From: an uncultured Oscillospiraceae bacterium
GTDB lineage: Bacteria; Bacillota; Clostridia; Oscillospirales; Acutalibacteraceae
Assembly (NCBI GenBank): GCA_958354085.1
Contig: CATWUX010000133.1
Span: forward strand, 1 to 6,159
Direction of reading: 5' to 3'
DNA length: 6,159 nt
In this document: positions 1 to 6,011 of the stretch, piece after piece
Numbering within the stretch: position 1 is the first letter of the stretch
Layout of the letters: the number at the start of each line of letters is the position of its first letter
Translations under genes and position numbers: made by a program
The notes under the pieces: model-generated
Database searches by the model: none
What the model was told of the DNA's origin: nothing
The model's input: the letters and a program-made list of their open reading frames with translations, nothing else

Positions 1-30
1 TAACCCGCTTAAAGTCAGTATTTATGCGGG

Positions 31-411
31 TTGTTGGGCTATTCAGTGAGCATTACCTATGATTTGAAAATGGAGTTTGATCTGAGAAACAGTAGTGTGA
101 CGTCAATTTGTCTACAGCTCAGGGGCAAGGAATACCAGATTTCACTGATTGACGAAACGTTATCCGGTTCGTTCGTTCGGCCGGATACTTCGGAAGAACA
201 GGCGTACACCGTGTCCTGCAAGGGGATTTCGCAGAGACTGTCCTTGCGTATTTTGGGCGATCGAGATTGTATTGAGATTTTTATCAATGAAGGACGATAC
301 AACTATACAGAGGAGTATGGGTTTGATCCGGAAAACACGAGGCTACTTGTTTTCTCGGACGCGCGGCTGCCGTGTACAATCCAATATGCGGAGATGGACA
401 GCTGTTGGTAG
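31..411 (+). pseudogene. GH32 C-terminal beta-sandwich fragment (catalytic domain missing)
   Basis: The 126-residue reading resembles the C-terminal beta-sandwich module of glycoside hydrolase family 32 (levanase, inulinase, sucrose-6-phosphate hydrolase type). The hallmark is LRILGDRDCIEIFINEG at residues 72-88, matching the family pattern 'LRIFVDRSSVEVFVNDG'. It is preceded by an 'MEFDLRNSS' strand (14-22) and an 'LQLRG' strand (28-32). The five-bladed propeller that carries the catalytic residues should lie upstream but is absent. In this frame TAA occurs at 1-3 and 10-12, and the other two forward frames also stop by about 62. The first possible start is TTG at 31, with an ATG at 70, and neither has a clear ribosome-binding site. 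The module alone would not hydrolyse sugar. It is most likely the tail of a frameshifted or decayed fructan hydrolase gene, or of one misread at the sequence edge. The GH16 gene follows 51 bases later on the same strand. The fold assignment is fairly secure; the status as pseudogene is inference. Confidence 0.6.
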
Positions 412-434
412 TCGATAAACAGTATGTAGATAAT
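405..434 (+). promoter_or_regulatory. Weak candidate sigma-70/sigma-A promoter before the GH16 gene
   Basis: TTGGTA (405-410) and GATAAT (429-434) match the -35 and -10 consensus at four and five of six positions, with an 18-base spacer, in an AT-rich gap. A start near 441 would leave a leader of about 20 bases before the GH16 start codon. The match is by eye only and such boxes occur by chance in AT-rich gaps. The genes could equally be transcribed from further upstream. Confidence 0.22.
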
Positions 435-462
435 ATTTGATAGAAAATACAAAGGGGCGAGT

Positions 463-1374
463 ATGATGAAAAGAGCAGGGATACGGATCACGGGTATTCT
501 TTTGTCGATGAGCATTTTTTTGCTGAACGGTTGTGAGACGGGAGGGACGACAAGTCAGAGCACGCCCGCCGGCAGTGCCGCAGGGAGCACCGTAGGCGCC
601 GATCAGGAAACACAAACAACAACGGGAACAACGGCCGTGCCGGTGACTCATGTGGCGGTAGGGGACAAAGTAGAGTTCCATGGAAAACAATGGGAAGTCA
701 CCTTTAGCGATGATTTTGAGGGGACGAGGTTAAACAGTCAAAACTGGACATATTGTCCCGCATGGAAACGTCAGGATAAAGAGAACTATTGGAACCGCGG
801 CCAAGTGACCTTCCCGGGTAACGATTGCTTGTCGTTGGGCATCGAAAAAGAGGAAGATGGCAATCGGATCCTGTCCGGTGCAATCTGGACTCCGAATATT
901 TTTGAACAGGCTTACGGCTATTTTGAAGTTCGTTGCCGCTTGCAGCCGGCCGCTGGTTGCTGGAGCGCTTTTTGGTTGATGTGTGACAGCCAGCCGTCGG
1001 TCGGAAACGGCGGCGTGGATGGTGCGGAAATTGATATTGTGGAATCACCGTTTTTCAATCGCAGCACAATTCAGCACAATATTCATTGGGATGGATATGC
1101 AGAGGATCACGGAGTGGCTTCCAGCGGGGATGTAATCCGTCCGGGACTTTATACGGATTTTCATACCTATGCGCTGGAATGGACAAAAGAAGAATACATT
1201 TTTTATGTTGACGGAGAAGAAACCTGGCGCACAAGCGCAGGCGGCGTGTGTACGGTTCCCTGTTATCTGATTTTGTCAGTCGAGGCCGGCAGCTGGGGCG
1301 GAGAGCTCATTGATGAGCAATTGCCCGCTGCTTTTCTGGTGGATTATGTACGTGTGTATAAAGAGTGTGAATAG
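463..1374 (+). CDS. GH16 beta-glucanase-like lipoprotein
   Basis: Predicted surface lipoprotein that hydrolyses internal beta-glycosidic bonds of a glucan or galactan by the retaining mechanism of glycoside hydrolase family 16. Residues 1-23 form a signal peptide with lipobox LNGC, lipidated at Cys24, followed by a Ser/Thr/Gly-rich linker to about residue 62. The jelly-roll catalytic domain spans about 77-303. It holds GYFEVRCRL (152-160), the active-site strand GAEIDIVES (187-195), ALEW (237-240), FYVDGEE (247-253) and the terminal strand DYVRVYK (294-300). Glu189 is the expected nucleophile, Asp191 the assisting residue and Glu194 the acid/base. The ExDxxE spacing is the beta-bulge (laminarinase-like) form rather than the ExDxE form of lichenases. 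The length is normal for a single-domain GH16. AAAGGGG (451-457) serves ATG 463 or the adjacent ATG 466. The exact substrate (laminarin-type, mixed-linkage or another beta-glycan) cannot be read from sequence. An esterase lipoprotein gene follows after 53 bases. Confidence 0.9.
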   Translation: MMKRAGIRITGILLSMSIFLLNGCETGGTTSQSTPAGSAAGSTVGADQETQTTTGTTAVPVTHVAVGDKVEFHGKQWEVTFSDDFEGTRLNSQNWTYCPAWKRQDKENYWNRGQVTFPGNDCLSLGIEKEEDGNRILSGAIWTPNIFEQAYGYFEVRCRLQPAAGCWSAFWLMCDSQPSVGNGGVDGAEIDIVESPFFNRSTIQHNIHWDGYAEDHGVASSGDVIRPGLYTDFHTYALEWTKEEYIFYVDGEETWRTSAGGVCTVPCYLILSVEAGSWGGELIDEQLPAAFLVDYVRVYKECE

Positions 1375-1427
1375 AGCCACCCAAGGTTTTTGCAATTTCG
1401 AATAGCGCAGGAAGGAAGATCATCAAT

Positions 1428-2990
1428 ATGAAGAAGCGTATGTATGCGATTGCGTCGGTATTGGTATTGGCGCTTAGTTTGGCCGGTTGTACGCAAACAC
1501 CGGATATACCGAACGTGTCTTCTTCGCTTACCTCGAACCTTTCCAGCGATGCCGGCAGTGTCATAAGCCAGACGGAAAGTTTTAAGGATTTGTTTGTTCC
1601 TACACAGGGAAGCACAGCAGTGGAAACAACGCCGATGGATGAAGCGTCCCTGCGCCAGCCGGCCCAGGGTAAAACGGTTTTAGAAGTAAATCCTTTGTTC
1701 AAAGAGTATGCGGTGCTGCAGCGAAACGCATCGGTACCGGTTTGGGGAACCGGTGAGGATGGCAAAACGGTTACGGTCGAATTTGCCGGACAGACCAAGA
1801 CTGCCGTCATATCGGGCGGAAAATGGCGAGTAAACTTAGATGCAATGGAGGCCAGTACGCAAAACCGGCAAATGGTGATTTCCTGTGACGATACGGTGCT
1901 GGTCGTCAATAATATTCTGGTAGGCGAAGTGTGGTTGGCCGGCGGGCAGTCCAATATGGCAATGAGCCTGTTTCATGTGGATGATTCTATGAAAAAGGAA
2001 CTGCTCAAGGAGAAGGGAAATGACAGCCTGCGGGAATTTTTGGTGACGATTGAGCGGTCGGAAACGCCGAAGAATGCGGTCGCTGGTTCATGGACGCCGG
2101 CGGACACCAGCAAAAATCTGGTCAGCATTTCCGCCGTAGCTTACTATTTTGCCAAGGAACTGCAGAAGTCTTTGGGCGTGCCTGTCGGCATTGTACGTTC
2201 CGCAGAGAGCGCTACTGAGCTGGAATTATGGGTGGATACCGCCAAGGTAATGGAACGTGGATATACCAATCCGGGGAAGCCGTTGAAGGACGCTACAGAT
2301 TATAAGGCCATGATTCTTCCTCTGTTTCCCTATGCAATTAAGGGAATGCTCTGGTATCAGGGCGAAGATAACGTTGTCTGTGAACGAACTTATGCTTCCT
2401 ATCAAAATATTTTCAGCATCCTATTGGAGGATTATCGGGCGGGGTTTGAAAACCCGAACATGCCGGTGATTCAGGTCATGTTACCGAAATATGTTCACCC
2501 CGACGAGGAAGGTTGGAAGCATTTTCGCTATGTGCAGATGGGAATGCAAGAGAATCTCAAAGGCGTGTATACCGCGGTAACGATTGACACAGGGGATCCG
2601 GAAGATATCCATCCTAAAGCAGATAAACCGGTGGTTTCTGCACGGATGGCTGCCATTGCTCTTGATCAAGTATATGGACAGGGGGAATTTGCGCTTTCGC
2701 CGGTTTGTACAGGGGCATCGGTTTCCGGTGAACAAGTGACACTATCTTTTAAAAATGTATCGCGTGGCTTAATTATCCGCGGTACAGTCACCGACTTGGA
2801 AGTTCGTGATGCACAGGGTGTTTGGCATTCGGCCACTGCCGCAGTGGGCGCGGATGGCGTAACATTGACTGTATCCGCCGCTGGCGTTGTGCCGGTAGGC
2901 GTACGTTATGCTAACGCTTCTGTGCCGTCGCCGTCCCTATATGATAAAAATGGTCTGCCGGTTGCACCTTTTTATCTGGAAACGCTGTAA
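1428..2990 (+). CDS. Sialate O-acetylesterase-like SGNH esterase lipoprotein
   Basis: Predicted surface carbohydrate esterase of the sialate O-acetylesterase/SASA group (SGNH-hydrolase fold), expected to remove acetyl groups from sugars. The signal peptide ends in lipobox LAGC (18-21, lipid at Cys21) with a Ser-rich linker to about residue 80. An N-terminal beta-domain starts at about 84 ('NPLFKEYAVLQRN', then 'VPVWGTGEDGKTV'). The catalytic domain carries GQSNM (173-177, nucleophile Ser175), WYQGEDN (309-315) and DIHP (393-396), where Asp393 and His395 complete the triad. A C-terminal beta-sandwich ends in the family-typical 'GVRYAN...LYDKNGLPVAPF' pattern. The usual 'WGGT' segment after 'GVPVG' is replaced by AESAT (259-263), so the glycine-rich part of the oxyanion region is unusual. 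AGGAAGGA (1409-1416) lies 11 bases before ATG 1428. Despite the family name, sialic acid need not be the substrate; relatives deacetylate xylan, pectin and other glycans. A hairpin follows the stop codon. Confidence 0.88.
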   Translation: MKKRMYAIASVLVLALSLAGCTQTPDIPNVSSSLTSNLSSDAGSVISQTESFKDLFVPTQGSTAVETTPMDEASLRQPAQGKTVLEVNPLFKEYAVLQRNASVPVWGTGEDGKTVTVEFAGQTKTAVISGGKWRVNLDAMEASTQNRQMVISCDDTVLVVNNILVGEVWLAGGQSNMAMSLFHVDDSMKKELLKEKGNDSLREFLVTIERSETPKNAVAGSWTPADTSKNLVSISAVAYYFAKELQKSLGVPVGIVRSAESATELELWVDTAKVMERGYTNPGKPLKDATDYKAMILPLFPYAIKGMLWYQGEDNVVCERTYASYQNIFSILLEDYRAGFENPNMPVIQVMLPKYVHPDEEGWKHFRYVQMGMQENLKGVYTAVTIDTGDPEDIHPKADKPVVSARMAAIALDQVYGQGEFALSPVCTGASVSGEQVTLSFKNVSRGLIIRGTVTDLEVRDAQGVWHSATAAVGADGVTLTVSAAGVVPVGVRYANASVPSPSLYDKNGLPVAPFYLETL

Positions 2991-3004
2991 AAGCCGATCT
3001 TGTG

Positions 3005-3036
3005 CGAAATGCGAACCATCTGTGGTTCGCATTTCG
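3005..3036 (+). terminator. Intergenic 14-bp perfect hairpin (possible terminator or mRNA-processing element)
   Basis: An uninterrupted 14-base inverted repeat (arms 3005-3018 and 3023-3036) encloses a TCTG tetraloop, starting 14 bases after the esterase stop codon. A G-T pair at 3004/3037 could extend it. Only a short GTTAT tail follows, without a real T-run, so it is a weak intrinsic terminator on paper. It could instead stabilise the upstream message 3' end or attenuate readthrough into the GDPD gene. The fold is certain from sequence; the role is inference. Confidence 0.55.
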
Positions 3037-3072
3037 TTATCCTACAGACAAAGCCGTAGAATTTTGTATATT

Positions 3073-3080
3073 GGAGAGGG
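3073..3080 (+). promoter_or_regulatory. Ribosome-binding site that fixes the GDPD gene start
   Basis: GGAGAGGG ends five bases before ATG 3086. The open frame reaches back to a GTG at 3002, but that codon abuts the 3005-3036 hairpin and has no purine-rich site at proper spacing. Starting at 3086 also puts a proper lipoprotein signal peptide at the N-terminus, so the two lines of evidence agree. Confidence 0.7.
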
Positions 3081-3085
3081 CGAGA

Positions 3086-4906
3086 ATGAAAATACATAAA
3101 ATAAGCACTTTCTACTGGCTAATAGCACTGATCCTAACGATGGCAGGATGCCGGAACCAGACGGCGGTCTTGGATCCACCGTCTTCTTCGCTGCCGGGAG
3201 AGTCCTCCTCTAGCCTATCGCAGGAGGGGCCGGCGGTTGTGTTAGATGAGGCGACCATAACGCCCCGTGCGGTTAAGACGGCCTATTCGAAGGGCTCGAC
3301 TTCGCTTCCCGCTGTCGTGGCAGAGGTGTCCTCTGCTCAGCAATATGCGGCTTTGCCGGGCGATTTATCGCCATCCTCGGCAATCCTTTATCTGGATGAT
3401 ACTCTGCGTGTGATAGTGGACGGCCAACCGACAGTGACAATTACACAAGCACTTAATAAGCTGGAATGGCAGGTTATTCCGATTTTCTATGTGCGCACGG
3501 ATAAACAAGCCGATTTACTGACGCTTTATCTGCAGGTGAATGGTCTGAAGGACTGTTTCGTGGCTTCGGATAATCCGAGCCTGATAAAACGGGTTCGCAA
3601 TATTTGTACGGAGATACAGGGGATAGTGGAGTTTTCAGAGGAAAGTCTGGGGACGGATGAAGGGCGGCAGGCTATGCGGGATGCAGCAAACGCTTCTATG
3701 GCCAAAGTGGTTCTGCTGCCCTCCTCTGCCACCGCAGACGACGTTGTATATCTGCAAAAACGGCTTATGACGGTTTGGATACGCAGCGAGATAGGAAAAA
3801 CCGCTGTGTACGGTGCGGTAGCGGCTGGGGCAAATGGAATTGTTACGGCAGAGCCGGCAGAAGCACTATCCTGCCTGAATATTTTTGATAGATCGGCGGT
3901 ACTACAGGAAATCGTATTGGTTGCGCACCGGGGGCAGCCTGTAACAGCTCAGGAAAACACATTACAAAGCGCACGGGATGCCTTTGAAAACGGTGCGGAT
4001 GTAATTGAATGTGATGTCTGGATGACAACTGATAATCATATTGTTCTTTCGCATGACGGGACGCTGGACAGGGAAACCAATGGAAGCGGTTCGGTGGAAG
4101 CGATGACGCTGGAGCAGCTAAAGCAATATCAGGTGGATGGAAATACGTCTCTAAAGCCGGAGCCGATCTGTACTTTAGAAGAACTATTCGCTGAATTTCA
4201 GGGGAAAGACATCCTTTTCTTTATTGAAATAAAAAGCGCGCAAGCGGGCATTGTCGAGGTTCTCCGCGAAAAAATAGAACAATATGGTATGGCTTCGCAA
4301 GTCAACTTCATTTCGTTCAATTATCAGCAGTTGCTTCGCTGCCGAGAAGTTATGCCTACTATCTCATCCGGTTATCTGGTGAGCAGGGATACATTGCCAT
4401 CAGACGAAACCGCAATAGAGGTTATTAAGGACTATGTTCAAAAGGATAGTCTGACATTTCATCCCAGCTATTCCACCCTGCCTGTGCAAAGCGGTGAACT
4501 GGCCGCCGCCCTGCACAGCCGCGGAATGTCCGTGTGGCCATGGACCTATTATCGGATACCACTATTTGATCGGGCGTACACCTCCGGATGGCAAGGCCTG
4601 ACAATGGAAGCACCCAACATCGTTAAGAATTATGTTGTACGGTTGACTGCCCCATCCGCTTTGACGGTTTCCTTAACACAGCCGGCGGTGTTTAAAGCAC
4701 AGGCGACAACTAAATGTGGAACGCAGGAGGTGAGCTGCGAGCCCGTGGTAATCGACGGTGATCTCAGCTTTACATTGGCGGATAACGGGTGGATCGCCTC
4801 TGCGACCGGAGAGGTAAGCGTACTGCTGAAATACAGCTTTAAATTGGATACAGGAAACACCGGTTCCGTTTATTCTGCGCCCATTCTGGTCACAGTAACG
4901 GAATAA
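3086..4906 (+). CDS. GDPD-family lipoprotein with degenerate N-terminal GDPD-like domain and Ig-like tail
   Basis: Predicted surface glycerophosphodiester phosphodiesterase of 606 residues that would cleave glycerol-phosphate diesters to glycerol-3-phosphate and an alcohol. The signal peptide ends in lipobox MAGC (19-22, lipid at Cys22), then a Ser-rich linker. Residues ~75-262 resemble the second half of a GDPD TIM barrel: 'IPIFYV' (131-136), 'GLKDCFVAS' and 'GANGIVTAEP' (248-257). This part has no HRG or ExD motif, and Tyr135 sits where the metal-binding Glu of EIK belongs. The second, complete domain (~276-517) keeps His281-Arg282-Gly, ENT (290-292), Glu308-x-Asp310, His323-Asp324, LDR (327-329) and EIK (381-383), the expected catalytic and metal ligands. 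Residues ~520-606 form an Ig-like/BIG-type beta-sandwich. Physiological substrate is unknown: deacylated phospholipids, teichoic-acid-like polymers or glycerophosphate-decorated glycans all fit. The stop codon is in frame with the next gene. Confidence 0.88.
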   Translation: MKIHKISTFYWLIALILTMAGCRNQTAVLDPPSSSLPGESSSSLSQEGPAVVLDEATITPRAVKTAYSKGSTSLPAVVAEVSSAQQYAALPGDLSPSSAILYLDDTLRVIVDGQPTVTITQALNKLEWQVIPIFYVRTDKQADLLTLYLQVNGLKDCFVASDNPSLIKRVRNICTEIQGIVEFSEESLGTDEGRQAMRDAANASMAKVVLLPSSATADDVVYLQKRLMTVWIRSEIGKTAVYGAVAAGANGIVTAEPAEALSCLNIFDRSAVLQEIVLVAHRGQPVTAQENTLQSARDAFENGADVIECDVWMTTDNHIVLSHDGTLDRETNGSGSVEAMTLEQLKQYQVDGNTSLKPEPICTLEELFAEFQGKDILFFIEIKSAQAGIVEVLREKIEQYGMASQVNFISFNYQQLLRCREVMPTISSGYLVSRDTLPSDETAIEVIKDYVQKDSLTFHPSYSTLPVQSGELAAALHSRGMSVWPWTYYRIPLFDRAYTSGWQGLTMEAPNIVKNYVVRLTAPSALTVSLTQPAVFKAQATTKCGTQEVSCEPVVIDGDLSFTLADNGWIASATGEVSVLLKYSFKLDTGNTGSVYSAPILVTVTE

Positions 4907-4948
4907 ACGCACGGGAAAACTACAAATTGGGAAAAGCGGGTAAAATAT

Positions 4949-5983
4949 ATGAATCGCGACATCGACACATATGAACTGGGTGCGGTGGGGGATGGCATTG
5001 CGGATGACACGGCCGCTTTGCAGGCGGCCATTGACCTTGCCGCTGAAACGGGGCGGGCGGTTTTCCTGCCGCCGGGACGCTACCGCTGCGGTACGCTGTA
5101 TTTGCGCCCGGAGGTCGTTCTCTACGCCGAACCTACCTGGGGATTTCGGCGGGAGGCCTGCGGCCGGACGGTGATTGTACAGGCGGAGGAGAATATGGCC
5201 TGTCAGCTTGATTTGACGACGGCGGGCGGCTGTACGCTGCGCGGCCTGTCGCTGCTGGGAAGCGGAACGGGCCGCTGTGCGGGATTGCTGTCCCGCAAGA
5301 AGGATTACGGACAGCAGGAGGACGCGTATCGGATCGAAGATTGCTGTGTATCCAACTACGGCGGACACGCGGTATTTCTGGATCATGTCTGGTGCTTCAG
5401 TGTGCGGCACTGCCAGTTTGGTCATTGCGGCGGGGATGGCCTGCGGGTGAACGGATGGGACGGCTTTGTGCTGGATAACTGGTTTTCAGGAAATGCAGGG
5501 GCAGGCTATTTCGGGGAAAATCCCAATGCGTCGGTGACATTGACGGGGAATCGGATCGAATGGAACGCCCGTGGCGGTATTGTGGCCGAAAGCGGCAGCC
5601 ATTACAATATTACGGGCAACTACATTGATCGTTCGGGACGTGCAGGGATCGAGCTGCGAAGAATGCATACCGTGAGCTGTACGGGAAACGTGCTGTATCG
5701 CAGCGGAAAATATCAGGAAAACGACCCGGAGGCAGCACAATGCATTTTAGAGGATTGCGCGGGCGTGACTTTTACCGGTAATTCGATCAAGCATGGGCGG
5801 GATGACAACAATGCCGGTGTGATTACCCCTGCGTGGGCGATGCGGCTGTATAATCTGACTGATTGTGTAGTAGCCAACAACACGTTGCACAAAGGCGGCA
5901 CCGGCGGCCTGATCGACGACCGGGGTGGGCATGAAAACACGGTTATTGAGAACAATGTGGGCAGGGCTTCTCCCGCTTTGTGA
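4949..5983 (+). CDS. Right-handed parallel beta-helix protein, pectate-lyase superfamily
   Basis: Predicted carbohydrate-active beta-helix protein of 344 residues. The N-terminus (about 6-60) matches the pectate_lyase_3-type entry motif: 'GAVGDGIADDTAALQAAID', then 'FLPPGRYRCGTLYL'. Coils of roughly 22 residues follow from about 130 to 336, with repeated Asn/Gly turns: LTGNRIEWN (198-206), ITGNYIDRSG (221-230), CTGNVLY (244-250), FTGNSIKHG (275-283) and VANNTLHKGG (308-317). No signal peptide is present, and none is recoverable: ATG 4949 is the first start after the GDPD stop codon in this frame. The protein should be cytoplasmic unless exported otherwise. Upstream purines (GGGAAAAG, 4929-4936) are a modest ribosome-binding match with long spacing. 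Enzymatic type (lyase, hydrolase, epimerase or fructotransferase) cannot be decided, as no family-specific catalytic set is recognised. The gene is visibly more GC-rich than those before it and lies 42 bases after the GDPD gene. Confidence 0.82.
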   Translation: MNRDIDTYELGAVGDGIADDTAALQAAIDLAAETGRAVFLPPGRYRCGTLYLRPEVVLYAEPTWGFRREACGRTVIVQAEENMACQLDLTTAGGCTLRGLSLLGSGTGRCAGLLSRKKDYGQQEDAYRIEDCCVSNYGGHAVFLDHVWCFSVRHCQFGHCGGDGLRVNGWDGFVLDNWFSGNAGAGYFGENPNASVTLTGNRIEWNARGGIVAESGSHYNITGNYIDRSGRAGIELRRMHTVSCTGNVLYRSGKYQENDPEAAQCILEDCAGVTFTGNSIKHGRDDNNAGVITPAWAMRLYNLTDCVVANNTLHKGGTGGLIDDRGGHENTVIENNVGRASPAL

Positions 5984-6000
5984 TGTGGGGCTGTCGGAAC

Positions 6001-6005
6001 AGGAG
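6001..6005 (+). promoter_or_regulatory. Strong ribosome-binding site for the gene starting at 6012
   Basis: AGGAG lies six bases before ATG 6012, the best Shine-Dalgarno match in the window. It marks 6012 as a genuine start although the frame opened there closes after 13 codons, which supports a real gene disturbed by a frameshift rather than a chance ORF. Confidence 0.65.
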
Positions 6006-6011
6006 AAGAGC

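Noticed and set aside
149..418. 89-codon plus-strand open frame overlapping the GH32 module
   Set aside because: Arg-rich out-of-frame reading; the overlapping frame shows a clear GH32 C-terminal signature.
1307..1954. 215-codon open frame on the minus strand over the GH16 end and esterase start
   Set aside because: Antisense to two well-supported lipoprotein genes, with no recognisable domain.
3057..3072. TAGAAT and TATATT as -10 boxes before the GDPD gene
   Set aside because: No convincing -35 box at 16-18 bases upstream, and TATATT would place the transcription start within or after the ribosome-binding site.
3002..3085. N-terminal extension of the GDPD gene from GTG 3002 (28 extra residues)
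   Set aside because: It overlaps the 3005-3036 hairpin, lacks a ribosome-binding site and would bury the lipoprotein signal peptide; ATG 3086 has GGAGAGGG at good spacing.
4673..5425. 250-codon open frame on the minus strand across the GDPD/beta-helix junction
   Set aside because: It is antisense to two genes with recognisable domains, its translation is Arg/Gln-rich and low-complexity in places with no recognisable family, and it spans a gene boundary; a shadow of GC-biased codons.
5500..5960. Repeated 'TGN.I' coding units as a DNA repeat array
   Set aside because: The repetition exists at protein level as beta-helix coils; the DNA units differ too much to be a tandem repeat or CRISPR.
4949..5983. 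Assigning the beta-helix protein as a GH91 inulin fructotransferase because of the nearby GH32 module
   Set aside because: Fold and context alone do not support it; no GH91-specific motif could be recognised.
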